From Amycolatopsis rifamycinica (GTDB taxonomy: Bacteria > Actinomycetota > Actinomycetes > Mycobacteriales > Pseudonocardiaceae): a DNA stretch of 64,000 nt. The stretch lies in NCBI RefSeq assembly GCF_000695625.1, contig NZ_JMQI01000058.1, positions 1 through 64,000 of the forward strand, written 5' to 3'. Below the pieces are notes generated by a model. The model was not told the DNA's origin, did not search any database, and saw only the letters and a list, made by a program, of their open reading frames with translations. Made by a program: the position numbers and the translations under genes. Positions 16,709 to 25,646 of the stretch are shown here, piece after piece (the first letter of the stretch is position 1; each line of letters starts with the position of its first letter).

Positions 16709-17644
16709 ATGACCATCGAAATCCGGGGCCTGACCAAGCGGTACGGGCCCGACACCGTGGTGGACGACCTGTCGTTCACCGTCGAACCCGGGCAGGTGAC
16801 CGGGTTCCTCGGGCCCAACGGCGCCGGCAAGTCCACCACCATGAAGATGATCGTGGGCCTGGCCGCGCCGACGCGGGGCTCGGTCACCATCGACGGGCGC
16901 CGCTACCGGGATCTCCCCGTGCCGCTCACCGAGGTGGGCGCGTTGCTCGACGCCGGTGCCGTGCACGGCGGCCGGAAGGCGCACGACCACCTCCTGGCCC
17001 TCGCGGTGAGCAACGGCCTCCCCCGGCGCCGGGTCGGCGAGGTGCTCGCCCGGACCGGGCTGGAGGGCGTGGCCGGCAAGCGGGCGGGCGGGTTCTCGCT
17101 CGGCATGCGGCAGCGGCTCGGCATCGCGGCCGCGCTGCTCGGCGACCCGCGGGTGCTGATCTTCGACGAGCCGGTGAACGGGCTCGATCCCGAGGGCATC
17201 CGCTGGATCCGGGACCTCATGCGCTCCCTGGCCGGCGAGGGCCGGGCGGTGCTGGTGTCCAGCCACCTGATGAGCGAGATGGCGCAGACCGCCGACCACC
17301 TGGTCGTCATCGGCCGGGGACGGCTCGTCGCCGACACCGCCGTGAGCGAGCTCGTGCGGGGCGAGGGGACCGTGCTCGTCCGCACGCCCGATCCGGGCTT
17401 CGCGCGGCTGCTGGCCACCGCCGGGGCGGCCGTGCGGGCGGGGGCCGAGGCCTCGCTCGTCGTGTCCGGCATGACGAGCGCGGAGATCGGCAAGCTCGCG
17501 GCCTACCACGGCGTCGCGCTCGCCGAGCTCACCCCGCAGCGCGTCTCCCTGGAGGACGCCTTCATGGAGCTGACCAAGGACAGCGTCGACTTCAGGGACG
17601 CCGATCACCAGGACACTGCCGAACACCCGGAGGCCGTCGCATGA
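16709..17644 (+). CDS. ABC transporter ATP-binding protein (DrrA/BcrA-like)
   Basis: 311 residues opening MTIEIRGLTKRYGPDTVVDD. Walker A GPNGAGKST (35-43), the divergent signature SLGMRQRLG, Walker B VLIFDEPVNGLDPEG and switch His in VSSHLMSEMA are all present. The C-terminal 90 residues form the extension typical of DrrA/CcmA-type drug-export ATPases. Its partner permease starts at 17641, overlapping the stop by four bases (ATGA). The whole run to 21672 appears to be one transcription unit ending in a two-component system, which suggests signal-controlled efflux or envelope maintenance. Confidence 0.93.
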   Translation: MTIEIRGLTKRYGPDTVVDDLSFTVEPGQVTGFLGPNGAGKSTTMKMIVGLAAPTRGSVTIDGRRYRDLPVPLTEVGALLDAGAVHGGRKAHDHLLALAVSNGLPRRRVGEVLARTGLEGVAGKRAGGFSLGMRQRLGIAAALLGDPRVLIFDEPVNGLDPEGIRWIRDLMRSLAGEGRAVLVSSHLMSEMAQTADHLVVIGRGRLVADTAVSELVRGEGTVLVRTPDPGFARLLATAGAAVRAGAEASLVVSGMTSAEIGKLAAYHGVALAELTPQRVSLEDAFMELTKDSVDFRDADHQDTAEHPEAVA

Positions 17645-18405
17645 GCGTGTCGTTCGCCTGCTCCGTCCGCGCGGAGTGGATCAAGCTGCGCAGCCTGCGC
17701 TCCACCTGGTACACCCTGGCGTGCCTGTTCGCGGCCGGGCTCGGCATCACCGGCCTCGCCATGAACGCCGCCGCGAAGGACTTCCCCGGCGAAGGGCCGT
17801 GGGACCCGACCAATCGCAGCCTGACCTCGTACATCGTCGCCCAGCTGGTCATCGGGGTGCTCGGCATCCTGGTCGTCACGGCCGAGCACGCGACCGGCCT
17901 GATGCAGACGTCGCTGATCGCCACGCCGCGCCGGCACCGGCTGCTGGCGGCCAAACTGGTCGTGGCGGTGGCGGTCGCCGTGGTGGCGGGCCAGGTGCTG
18001 ATGTTCGCCGCCTTCTTCCTCGGCCAGGCCGTCCTCGCCGGCCACGGCGTACCGCACGCGGGGCTCGGCGATCCGGGTGTGCTCTCCGCCGTGACGGGAG
18101 GCGGGCTCTACCTCGCGGCGATCGCGCTGCTGGCGGCCGGGCTCGGCACGATCATGCGGGCCACCGCGGGCGCGCTCGCCACCCTGGTCGGCATCGTCTT
18201 CCTGGTCCCGGCCCTCGCAGGCCTCTTCCCCGCGTGGGTGCGGAACCTCTTCCTGTACTGGCCGACGCTCGGCGCGTCCGCGGTGCTCAAGACGGTGCCC
18301 GATCCGGAGTTCCCGCACCCGTGGCTGAACCTGGCCGGGATGTGCGCCGGGGTCGCCGCCGTGCTGGCCGTGGCGTTCGTGGTCTTCCGGCGCCGGGACG
18401 TGTGA
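17641..18405 (+). CDS. ABC-2 type transporter permease
   Basis: 254 residues with about six predicted membrane segments, including TLACLFAAGLGITGLAMNAA, QLVIGVLGILVVTAEHATG and TLVGIVFLVPALAGLFPAWV. The N-terminal RAEWIKLRSLRSTWYTL is the cytoplasmic amphipathic start typical of actinobacterial ABC-2 permeases that partner DrrA-like ATPases. The ATG overlaps the ATPase stop (ATGA) and its stop overlaps the next start (TGATG), so the three are translationally coupled. Substrate unknown. Confidence 0.9.
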   Translation: MSVSFACSVRAEWIKLRSLRSTWYTLACLFAAGLGITGLAMNAAAKDFPGEGPWDPTNRSLTSYIVAQLVIGVLGILVVTAEHATGLMQTSLIATPRRHRLLAAKLVVAVAVAVVAGQVLMFAAFFLGQAVLAGHGVPHAGLGDPGVLSAVTGGGLYLAAIALLAAGLGTIMRATAGALATLVGIVFLVPALAGLFPAWVRNLFLYWPTLGASAVLKTVPDPEFPHPWLNLAGMCAGVAAVLAVAFVVFRRRDV

Positions 18406-19532
18406 TGCGGGAGGTGATCCGCGGCCTGGTGGCGGCCGCCGCCGCGCTCCTCGCCATGGCGGGCGTCGCTGCGGCCGGCCTGGCCCTGCTGGGGGCCGGC
18501 CGCGTCGGCGGGCTCGGCGGGCTGACCGCGGCGGCCGTCGCGCTCGCCGTGGGCGGCTCCGCCGAGGCCGGCGGGACCCCGGCCGGCGGGCTGCCGGTGG
18601 CCGTGCGGGTCGGCCTCGAGGTGATGCCGCTGGGGGTTTCCCTGGCGGGCGCGGTGGTGCTCGGCTCGCTGCTGCTGCGGCGCGGGGACGGATTGCTCGT
18701 CCGCGGAGCCGTGGCGGCGGTGGCCCTGCCGGCGGGACTCGCCGTGCTCGCGCTGCTGGCCCGGGGAACGCTGACGATGCCGGACGGCGTCGGTGCGGGT
18801 GCTGCGGGAGCCTGCGGGCGAGCGGCCGGTCCCGTGCGCCTTCCCGGCTCCGGCCGGCTCGACGCCGGGTTCTCCGTGGCCGTGGGGCCGGTGGTGGTGG
18901 GGGCCACGGCGGGGGTGCTCGTGGTCGTCGGTGTCTGCTGGCTCGTGACCCGGTTCCCGGCCGTGGCCGCGGGTGTGCGGGCGGTGCGGTGGCCGGCCGT
19001 CGGGCTCGCGGTGCTGTGCCTGGCGGTGGCCTGGACCTTCGGCGGCACCGCGGCGGCCGGGGGTGTCCTGCTCGCGCTCCCCCAGCTGCTGGGCGGAGCC
19101 GTGTTGCTGGGGCTCGGCGTGCCGTGGACGATCGGCTCCTCGGGCGCGTTCTCGTGCGCGCTGCCCGCATTGCCCGTCTCGCCGGGCGGCCCGCTGCTCG
19201 GCCTGTCGGCCGTGGTGTTGCTGGGCTGCGGCGTCGCCGTCGCCGCCCGGACCCGGCGATCCGGCGGACCGCTGCGCCGGGCCGCGGGGCTCGCCGTGCG
19301 GTTCGCTCCGGCCACCGCTGCCGTGCTCGCCGTCGTGACGCTGCTGTCGCGGATTTCCGCCGACGTCACCGTCAGCGCGTTCGGGTTCTCGCTGCCCGTC
19401 TTCGCCGTGCGGTTGACGGCGAACCCGCTGCTCGCGCTGGTGGCCGGCCTCGGCGGCGGCGCGGTGGCGGGTTTCGCGGGCTCCCTGCTCGCCGACGCGA
19501 TCTCCGTATCCTCACGGGCATGGAAGCGATGA
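18405..19532 (+). CDS. Streptophobe family polytopic membrane protein
   Basis: 375 residues, extremely Ala/Gly/Leu/Val-rich with about ten hydrophobic segments and almost no loops. The start MREVIRGLVAAAAALLAMAG and the block LGGLTAAAVALAVGGSAEAG followed by VMPLGVSLAGAVVLGSLLLR match the actinobacterial streptophobe family, named for its very hydrophobic character and of unknown function. It is coupled at both ends: its ATG overlaps the permease stop (TGATG) and its stop overlaps the response regulator N-terminal codons. Placement between an efflux ABC and a two-component system is a useful clue that it acts with one of them at the membrane. Confidence 0.75.
   Translation: MREVIRGLVAAAAALLAMAGVAAAGLALLGAGRVGGLGGLTAAAVALAVGGSAEAGGTPAGGLPVAVRVGLEVMPLGVSLAGAVVLGSLLLRRGDGLLVRGAVAAVALPAGLAVLALLARGTLTMPDGVGAGAAGACGRAAGPVRLPGSGRLDAGFSVAVGPVVVGATAGVLVVVGVCWLVTRFPAVAAGVRAVRWPAVGLAVLCLAVAWTFGGTAAAGGVLLALPQLLGGAVLLGLGVPWTIGSSGAFSCALPALPVSPGGPLLGLSAVVLLGCGVAVAARTRRSGGPLRRAAGLAVRFAPATAAVLAVVTLLSRISADVTVSAFGFSLPVFAVRLTANPLLALVAGLGGGAVAGFAGSLLADAISVSSRAWKR
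19507..19519 (+). promoter_or_regulatory. Possible internal leaderless promoter for the response regulator
   Basis: TATCCT at 19507-19512 lies 7 bases before the ATG at 19520, the spacing of a -10 box for a leaderless mRNA. It would allow the two-component genes to be expressed apart from the ABC genes. No clear -35 was identified. Confidence 0.3.
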
Positions 19533-20221
19533 CGTCCCGGCTGCTGGTGGTGGACGACGAGGCCACCGTCCGCGAACTGCTCTCCGCCGCGCTGCGGTTC
19601 GCCGGCTTCCGGGTGACGTCGGCGGCGACCGCGCGGGAAGCCGTGGCCGCGGCCACCGCGGAGCCGCCCGACCTGGTGCTGCTGGACGTCATGCTGCCGG
19701 ACATGGACGGCTTCGAGGTGGTCCGGCGGCTGCGCGAACGGCACCCGGGCCACGGCGCGCCGGTGCCCGTCCTGTTCCTCACCGCGCGGGACCGCCAGTC
19801 CGACAAGGTCACCGGCCTGTCCCTCGGCGCCGACGACTACGTGACGAAGCCCTTCGACCTGGCGGAGCTGATCGCGCGGATCCGCGCGATCCTCCGCCGG
19901 ACCGCCGGCCCCGCCGCGGGCGTGCTCACGGTGGGTCCGCTCGCGCTCGACGCCGAGGGCCGCCAGGTGACGCGCGCGGGGCAGGCGATCCGCCTGTCCG
20001 CCACGGAATTCCGGTTGCTGCACTACCTGATGGAGAACGCCGGGCGCGTGGTGTCGAAGGCGCAGGTCCTCGACCGGGTGTGGCGCGAGGACTTCGGCGG
20101 CGACGCCGGCATCGTCGACACCTACATCTCCTACCTGCGACGCAAGATCGACACCGGGGAGCCGAAGCTCATCCACACCGTGCACGGCGTCGGCTACGTG
20201 CTGCGGGAGCCCCGGCGGTGA
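19520..20221 (+). CDS. OmpR/PhoB-family response regulator
   Basis: 233 residues: receiver domain (about 6-125) with acidic pocket VDDE (11-14), phosphoacceptor Asp56 in DLVLLDVMLP, Thr in LFLTARD and Lys in TKPFD; then a winged helix effector (about 138-230) with the recognition helix region TYISYLRRKID and ending HGVGYVLREPRR. The start could be ATG 19520 (supported by a -10 box) or 19529 (MTSRLLVV, ATGA overlap with the preceding stop). Its stop overlaps the kinase GTG. It probably controls the upstream ABC/streptophobe genes. Confidence 0.94.
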   Translation: MEAMTSRLLVVDDEATVRELLSAALRFAGFRVTSAATAREAVAAATAEPPDLVLLDVMLPDMDGFEVVRRLRERHPGHGAPVPVLFLTARDRQSDKVTGLSLGADDYVTKPFDLAELIARIRAILRRTAGPAAGVLTVGPLALDAEGRQVTRAGQAIRLSATEFRLLHYLMENAGRVVSKAQVLDRVWREDFGGDAGIVDTYISYLRRKIDTGEPKLIHTVHGVGYVLREPRR

Positions 20222-21672
20222 GGCGGCTTTCCCTGCGGGCCCGGCTCCTGCTGCTCACCGCGAGCCTGCTGCTCGCCGGCCTGACCCTCATCGGCACGCT
20301 GGTTTCCGGGGAGCTGGAACGGTTCCAGCTCGACCGGCTCGACGGGCAGCTGCGCTCGATGACCGAGCTCATCTCCCGCGCCTCCGGACCACCGCCGGCC
20401 GCGACCCCGGCCGTGCGGCCCGATCTCGTCGACCCGGCGCTCGAACTGTTCGGCACTCCGTACGTGGTGTACCTCGACGCGAGCGGCGCGGTGGCGGGCG
20501 GCTTCCACTCGTCGCGAGTGGACAGTGCGACGCTGCCGCCGTCCGACGCGCTGCGCTCGGTCCCGGCCGACGGGACGGCCGTCGACCTCGACGCCGCCGA
20601 CCGGTCGCAGCGCTGGCGGGCGGTCTCCCGGCCGGCCGTGCGCTGGGGCGGGCGGGTCGTTTCGGCCGCGCCGCTCGCCGAAGCCGACGCCACGATCGCC
20701 CAGCTGCGCACGAGCAGCCTGGTCACCGGCGCCGCGCTGCTCGTCGTGCTGACCGCGGCCGGCTGGTTCGCGCTCGGCCGGGGTCTGCTGCCGCTGCGCC
20801 GGATCGAGCACACGGCCGCCGCGATCGCGGGCGGCGACCTCTCCCGGCGCGTGCCGGACCTCGCGCCGCCCGGCACGGAGATCGGGCACCTGGCGGCGTC
20901 GCTCAACACGATGCTCGGCCAGCTCGACCGGGCCTTCGCCGACCGGGCCGCGTCCGAGGCGCGGATGCGCACGTTCGTCTCGGACGTCAGCCACGAACTG
21001 CGCACCCCGCTGTTCGGCATCAAGGGTTCCACGGAGCTCTACCGGATGGGGGCACTGCGCGGACCGTCCGATGTGGACGAGACGATGCGGCGCATCGACC
21101 GCGAAGCCACCCGGCTCACCGCGCTCACCGAAGACCTGCTGCTGCTCGCCCAGCTCGACGAGGCACCGGAGGAGCAGCTCGACCGCACCCCGATGGACCT
21201 GCGCACCCTCGCCGGCGACGCCCGGCACGACCTGAGGGCACTCGACCCGGCCCGCGAAGTGTCCCTGACCGGGCCCGGCGGCCTCGGCCCACCCGGCCCG
21301 GCCCCGGTCGACGCCGACGAGGCCCGCCTGCGGCAGGTCGTCACCAACCTGGTGGGCAACGCCGCCGCCCACACCCCGGCGGGCACCCCCGTCCGCATCG
21401 GCGTCGGCACGGTGGCCGGCCGCGCGGTGCTCGAGGTGGCCGACGAGGGCCCGGGGATGACGGCCGAGCAGGCGAGCCGCGCGTTCCACCGCTTCTACCG
21501 CGCCGACCGCTCCCGGACGCGCACGCCCGGCGCGGACGCCGGCCTGGGCCTCGCGATCGCCCGCTCCCTGGCCCGCGCCCACGGCGGCGACGTCGAACTG
21601 GAGACCGCGGTCGGGGAAGGCGCCTGCTTCCGGCTCGCGTTGCCGGTGCCCGAAAGCGGGTCCACGGACTGA
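20218..21672 (+). CDS. Two-component sensor histidine kinase
   Basis: 484 residues starting at GTG 20218 (GTGA overlap with the regulator stop). TM1 is at about 8-30, an extracytoplasmic sensor loop spans about 31-165, TM2 is at about 168-186, then HAMP (about 187-240). The H-box SDVSHELRTPL holds phosphoacceptor His259. N-box NLVGNAAAHTPAG, G1 DEGPGM and G2 GLGLAIARSLARAHGG complete a HATPase domain. The sensor loop has no recognisable ligand domain. It is the last gene of the operon that starts at 16709. The cognate regulator is immediately upstream. Confidence 0.95.
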   Translation: MRRLSLRARLLLLTASLLLAGLTLIGTLVSGELERFQLDRLDGQLRSMTELISRASGPPPAATPAVRPDLVDPALELFGTPYVVYLDASGAVAGGFHSSRVDSATLPPSDALRSVPADGTAVDLDAADRSQRWRAVSRPAVRWGGRVVSAAPLAEADATIAQLRTSSLVTGAALLVVLTAAGWFALGRGLLPLRRIEHTAAAIAGGDLSRRVPDLAPPGTEIGHLAASLNTMLGQLDRAFADRAASEARMRTFVSDVSHELRTPLFGIKGSTELYRMGALRGPSDVDETMRRIDREATRLTALTEDLLLLAQLDEAPEEQLDRTPMDLRTLAGDARHDLRALDPAREVSLTGPGGLGPPGPAPVDADEARLRQVVTNLVGNAAAHTPAGTPVRIGVGTVAGRAVLEVADEGPGMTAEQASRAFHRFYRADRSRTRTPGADAGLGLAIARSLARAHGGDVELETAVGEGACFRLALPVPESGSTD

Positions 21673-21885
21673 CCCGCGAGCCGCTTCGCCTTCGCGGCGA
21701 GGCCCGGCGGCGTGCCGGGGGTGCTCACCCGCCGGAGGCGGCATGACCGTCGGCGCGCCGGAAGGACTTGGCCGCGCTCAGTGCTCTCCCGGAACGGACC
21801 CGCCCGTAAGAGATCGGTAACCGCGTTTCGGCGGCCGCTGGGCGATTCGTCCCGGTTGAATGACCCGGGAACGAAGGAGGACGAA

Positions 21886-22461
21886 ATGCATCGCACGCGG
21901 CGCCTGCTCACCCGGCCGTGGGTCCTGGGTGTCCTGGTGACGAGCCTGGTCGCCGTCGCCGTCGGCCTGTACTGGTTCCAGCCCTGGCAGCTGGTGGTGA
22001 ACGAGACGGTGCAGGAGGACCTGCCCGCGGCCGCGCCGGTGTCGCCGTCCGCACCCCTGACCTCGCCGCCGTCGCCGTCGGCGTCCGCTGCGCCGGCCGC
22101 GCCCGCCGAAGTGGCCGGCGGCACCCTGATCAGCCACGAGCACCGGACCACCGGCACGGTCCGGATCCTGCGGGCCGCCGACGGGTCACTCGTGCTGCGC
22201 CTGGAGAACCTCGACACCAGCAGCGGCCCCGACGTGCACGTGTGGCTCACCGACGCACCGGTGAAACCGGGCAAGGACGGCTGGGCCGTGTTCGACGACG
22301 GCAAGCACGTCGACGCGGGCAAGCTGAAGGGCAACAAGGGAAACCAGAACTACCCGCTGCCCGCCGGCACCGACCTGACCGCCTACACGAGCGTGAGCCT
22401 TTGGTGCGACCGGTTCGACGTCTCCTTCGGCGCCGCGGAACTGACCCCGGAAGCGGTCTGA
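21886..22461 (+). CDS. Membrane-anchored DM13 domain protein
   Basis: 191 residues. A single N-terminal helix (about 11-32, WVLGVLVTSLVAVAVGLYWF) anchors the protein. A Pro/Ser/Ala linker follows (about 45-75), then a DM13 domain from GGTLISHEHRTTGTVRILRA through NLDTSSGPDVHVWLTDAP to VSLWCDRFDVSFGAAEL. DM13 (electron-transfer DM13) domains are proposed to bind haem or mediate redox chemistry through a conserved Cys; the Cys in SLWCDRF is present. AAGGAGG lies 5 bases before the ATG. It follows the kinase but has a 213-bp gap, so it probably has its own promoter. Confidence 0.88.
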   Translation: MHRTRRLLTRPWVLGVLVTSLVAVAVGLYWFQPWQLVVNETVQEDLPAAAPVSPSAPLTSPPSPSASAAPAAPAEVAGGTLISHEHRTTGTVRILRAADGSLVLRLENLDTSSGPDVHVWLTDAPVKPGKDGWAVFDDGKHVDAGKLKGNKGNQNYPLPAGTDLTAYTSVSLWCDRFDVSFGAAELTPEAV

Positions 22462-22501
22462 CAATTACTGCGGCCGCCCCGGCCTGGCTAGGCTCGGGAC
22501 A

Positions 22502-23506
22502 ATGAACCGCCCCACCGCGAAGCGGTCGATCATGCCCCTGGCCGGGCTGGCCACCCCCATGGCCATCCGGGTGGCCGCCACGCTCGGCCTGGCGGACCAC
22601 GCCGGAACCGAAGGCGCGACGGCGGAGCAGCTGGCGGCCCGCACCGGGACGTCGGCCGCCGCGCTGAGCCGGCTGCTCGACCACCTGGTCGCGGTGGAGG
22701 TCTTCGACCTGGACACCGCGTCCGGCCGCTACCGGCCGACGGACCTCGGCGCCCAGCTGCGGGAAGACGCGCCCGAAGGGTTCCGGCCGCTGCTCGACAT
22801 CACCTGCGCCGGGGGCCGCGCCGAACTGGCGTTCGTCGATCTCCTCGAGGTGATGACCGACGGCGCGCCCGCCTACCCGCGCCGGTACGGCCGCGACTTC
22901 TGGGCCGATCTCGATGCCGACCCGAAGCTGCGGACCTCGTTCGACGCCCAGATGAACTGGCGGTTCCGCGAGCACGCGCCGCTGATCGCCCGGAACTTCG
23001 ACTGGGGCCGCTTCCCCGACATCGTCGACGTGGGTGGTGGTGACGGACCGTTGCTCGTCGAGATCCTGCGGGCGCACCCGGGCGTCCGCGGCCGGCTCCT
23101 CGACCTGCCGCCGACGGCCGAGGCGGCCGCCCGGCGGCTGACGGCCGCCGGGCTCGGCGACCGGGCGAGCGCCGTCCCCGGCAGCTTCTTCGACCCGCTG
23201 CCGCCGGGGGCCGACGCCTACGTGGTGTCGGACATCCTGCACGACTGGGACGACGAGCACGCCCGCGCGATCCTGGCCGGCTGCCGCCGCGCCGCCGCGC
23301 CGGACGCGTCCGTCGTGGTGATCGAGCCGGTGCGGGGCCACGGTGCCGACACCGCGATCGATCTGTTCATGCTGATGTGCTTCGGCAGCAAGGAACGCAG
23401 CGTCGAGGAGCTGACCGAACTGGCCACCGGCTGCGGCCTCGCCTTCCGCGGCGCGGTCCCCGTGACGAGCGGGCGGTGGGCACTGGAGTTCACGACCCGG
23501 TCGTGA
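22502..23506 (+). CDS. SAM-dependent O-methyltransferase
   Basis: 334 residues of the plant-type (class II) O-methyltransferase family common in actinomycete secondary metabolism. It has an N-terminal winged-helix dimerisation domain (about 10-95, with TAEQLAARTGTSAAALSRLL), the SAM motif I VDVGGGDGPLL (about 176-186), and the catalytic-region motif DILHDWDDEHARAIL typical of this family. The C-terminal stretch FGSKERSVEELTELATGCGL is also standard. A TAGGCT box about 8 bases before the ATG suggests a leaderless transcript. There is no biosynthetic cluster around it, so its substrate is unknown. Confidence 0.9.
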   Translation: MNRPTAKRSIMPLAGLATPMAIRVAATLGLADHAGTEGATAEQLAARTGTSAAALSRLLDHLVAVEVFDLDTASGRYRPTDLGAQLREDAPEGFRPLLDITCAGGRAELAFVDLLEVMTDGAPAYPRRYGRDFWADLDADPKLRTSFDAQMNWRFREHAPLIARNFDWGRFPDIVDVGGGDGPLLVEILRAHPGVRGRLLDLPPTAEAAARRLTAAGLGDRASAVPGSFFDPLPPGADAYVVSDILHDWDDEHARAILAGCRRAAAPDASVVVIEPVRGHGADTAIDLFMLMCFGSKERSVEELTELATGCGLAFRGAVPVTSGRWALEFTTRS

Positions 23507-23654
23507 CCCCGCCGGGACGCGGAAGTGAATCCCGGCTCGGAGGATGGCCACCCCGAACAGCGTGCCGGCGGCGAAGACCGCGGCGCTGCCGAGCAGAGCC
23601 CGCCGGAAGTGCCGGACGGCCGGTGACCGCGCGGCCACCCGGCTTCCCCGGACG

Positions 23655-23835
23655 CCCTGACCGGCCGGGAGACCGAGGTGCCGCGCACGGTCGCGACCGG
23701 GGCGGCGAACCGCGAGATCGCGGCGAGGCTTCACCTCCGCGAGGGCACGGTGAAGAACCACATCTCCCGCATCCTCGGCCTGCGCGACCGCACGCAGGCG
23801 GCCGCCCGCGACCGGGGCCTCATCCGAGCGCCGCT
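23655..23835 (+). pseudogene. LuxR-type helix-turn-helix remnant
   Basis: In one frame this reads DALTGRETEV, then PRTVATGAANREIAARLHLR and EGTVKNHISRIL, then GLRDRTQAAARDRGLI, the last 55 or so residues of a NarL/LuxR response regulator. No receiver domain precedes it, the usual L after TEV is P, and the linker between RIL and GLRDRT is shortened. On the opposite strand at about 23510-23640 a hydrophobic stretch (LLGSAAVFAAGTLFGVAILR) may be the stub of another membrane protein. This looks like a scar of a lost two-component locus. Confidence 0.55.
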
Positions 23836-25646
23836 GCGCGCTGCCTCCGGTGGGCGGCCATCCGGACCGGGGAGTTGACCGCGCCGTCGCCGGCGTAGCC
23901 GCCGATGCGTTGCACCACCTCGAAGAACACCCGGCCGCCCAGCACGACGGTGAAGAAGTGCAGCAGTTCGCCGGTTTCGTCGCGGTCGTAGAGCACCGAG
24001 TGCTGCCGCAGGGCGGCCACCAGCTCGGGGTCCGGAGCCAGGCGGGCGTCGAGGTCGTCGTAGTAGTTCCCGGGGATTTCGAGCAGCGGGGCACCGAGTT
24101 CGCGCATCCGGCGGGCGCTCGCGAGGGCGTCCTCGGTCGTCAATGCGATGCGTTGCGGCTCGCGCACCCCCGGCGCCCAGTCTCCGCGCCGGAGCAGGGC
24201 CGACTCGAGGGCGACGCGGACGCGGCCGGAGCGGTCGGCCACCGTCCGGCTGCGCACCAGGCCGAACGGCGCCGCGAACTCGGTCACCGGCTCCGGTTCG
24301 AGGCCGAGGACCGCGCGGTAGAACAGGGCCGCCTCGTCGAAGTGGTCGAACGGCTGGGTCAGGGCCAGGTGGTCGATCCCGGTCACCCCGGCACCCGCGC
24401 CGGCCGCCGGGAGCTGCGTGAAGTCGCCGAGCCAGCTGTCCGCGGCGCCGGCACCGGTGCGGCAGAAGAACACCGACGTCCCGTCCGGTGCCGCGACCGC
24501 CGAGAGGTCCGCTTCGCCCGCGCGGTGGCTGCGCGGCAGGATCGGGGCGAGCAGCCGCTGGGCACGCCGGGCGGAGGCGACCGGGTCCGCGCTCTCGACG
24601 GCGATCGCGCCGACCGACGCGCCCGCCGCGGCGGGCGAACCGTTGAGCAGGATCCGCGCGTCGCCCTGCTGCCACAACCGGACCGGCTTGGACCGGTGCT
24701 GCCCCGTCTCGGCGAACCCGAGCCCGCGCAGGGCGTCCGTGAGGCGGACCTCCGCTTCGGCGTCCACCGCCAGCTCGACGAACGCGTGGCCGGCCAGCTC
24801 CGGTGCCGGCGGCAGGTCGGCGACGCCCAGGGTTTCCTGCAGGCTCAGCAGCGAACGCATGGCGTCGACGGCGGCAGGCCCCGGGTCGGCCTGGCGGAAG
24901 ACGTCGTTGAACACCTCGAGCGACAGCGGCCCGCGGTAGCCGGCCGCGAGCACGTTCCGGGTGAACGCGGTCAGGTCGAACGCGCCCTGGCCGGGGAAGA
25001 GCCGGTGGTGCCTGCTCCACTGCAGGACGTCCATCTGCAGCCGGGGCGCGTCGGCCAGCTGCAGGAAGAACAGCTTCTCGCCGGGGATCGTGCGGATCGC
25101 GGCCGGGTCGCTGCCGCGCGACAGGATGTGGAAGCTGTCCAGGCACAGGCCCAGCGCGGGGTGGGCGGCCCGGCGCACGATGCGCCAGGAGTGCTCGTAG
25201 GTGTTGACGAACCGGCCCCACGCCAGCGCTTCGTAGGCGATCCGGATGCCCCGCGCCGCGGCGCGTTCGGCCAGCAGGTGCAGCTGCTCGGCGGCGAGGT
25301 CGTCGTCGTCGACCGCGTCCGGGGACACCGACGAGCACACGAGCATCGTGTCGGCACCGAGCTGGTCCATCACGTCGAACTTGCGCTCGGCGCGCCGGAG
25401 GTTCCGGGCGAGCACGTCCGGCGGCACCGCTTCGAAGTCCCGGAACGGCTGGTACAGGTCGATCGACAGGCCGAGCTCGGCGCAGTGTTCGCCGATCTCC
25501 TTGGCCGGCCACGACGAGGCGACGAGGTCGTTCTCGAAGATTTCGACCCCGTCGAACCCCGCGCGGGCGGCCGCGGTCAGCTTGTCCTCCAGGGTGCCGG
25601 AGAGGCAAACCGTGGCGATCGAACGGCGGGGTTCAGTCGAGGACAT
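23820..25646 (-). CDS. qsuB: 3-dehydroshikimate dehydratase fused to HPPD-like domain (QsuB type)
   Basis: 608 residues, matching the length of QsuB-type enzymes that convert 3-dehydroshikimate to protocatechuate in the cytoplasm. The N-terminal half (about 8-290) is an AP-endonuclease-2 TIM barrel with metal-ligand segments AYEALAWGRFVNTYEHSW, LCLDSFHIL and LSLEVFND. The C-terminal half (about 305-590) is a two-module VOC domain like 4-hydroxyphenylpyruvate dioxygenase (GIDHLALTQPFDHFDEAALF, HFFTVVLGGRVFFEVVQRIG). In QsuB the second half modulates activity. It overlaps the upstream shikimate dehydrogenase gene by 14 bases, so both are co-expressed. Protocatechuate ring-cleavage genes are not in the window. 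Confidence 0.9.
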   Translation of the reverse strand: MSSTEPRRSIATVCLSGTLEDKLTAAARAGFDGVEIFENDLVASSWPAKEIGEHCAELGLSIDLYQPFRDFEAVPPDVLARNLRRAERKFDVMDQLGADTMLVCSSVSPDAVDDDDLAAEQLHLLAERAAARGIRIAYEALAWGRFVNTYEHSWRIVRRAAHPALGLCLDSFHILSRGSDPAAIRTIPGEKLFFLQLADAPRLQMDVLQWSRHHRLFPGQGAFDLTAFTRNVLAAGYRGPLSLEVFNDVFRQADPGPAAVDAMRSLLSLQETLGVADLPPAPELAGHAFVELAVDAEAEVRLTDALRGLGFAETGQHRSKPVRLWQQGDARILLNGSPAAAGASVGAIAVESADPVASARRAQRLLAPILPRSHRAGEADLSAVAAPDGTSVFFCRTGAGAADSWLGDFTQLPAAGAGAGVTGIDHLALTQPFDHFDEAALFYRAVLGLEPEPVTEFAAPFGLVRSRTVADRSGRVRVALESALLRRGDWAPGVREPQRIALTTEDALASARRMRELGAPLLEIPGNYYDDLDARLAPDPELVAALRQHSVLYDRDETGELLHFFTVVLGGRVFFEVVQRIGGYAGDGAVNSPVRMAAHRRQRAAALG

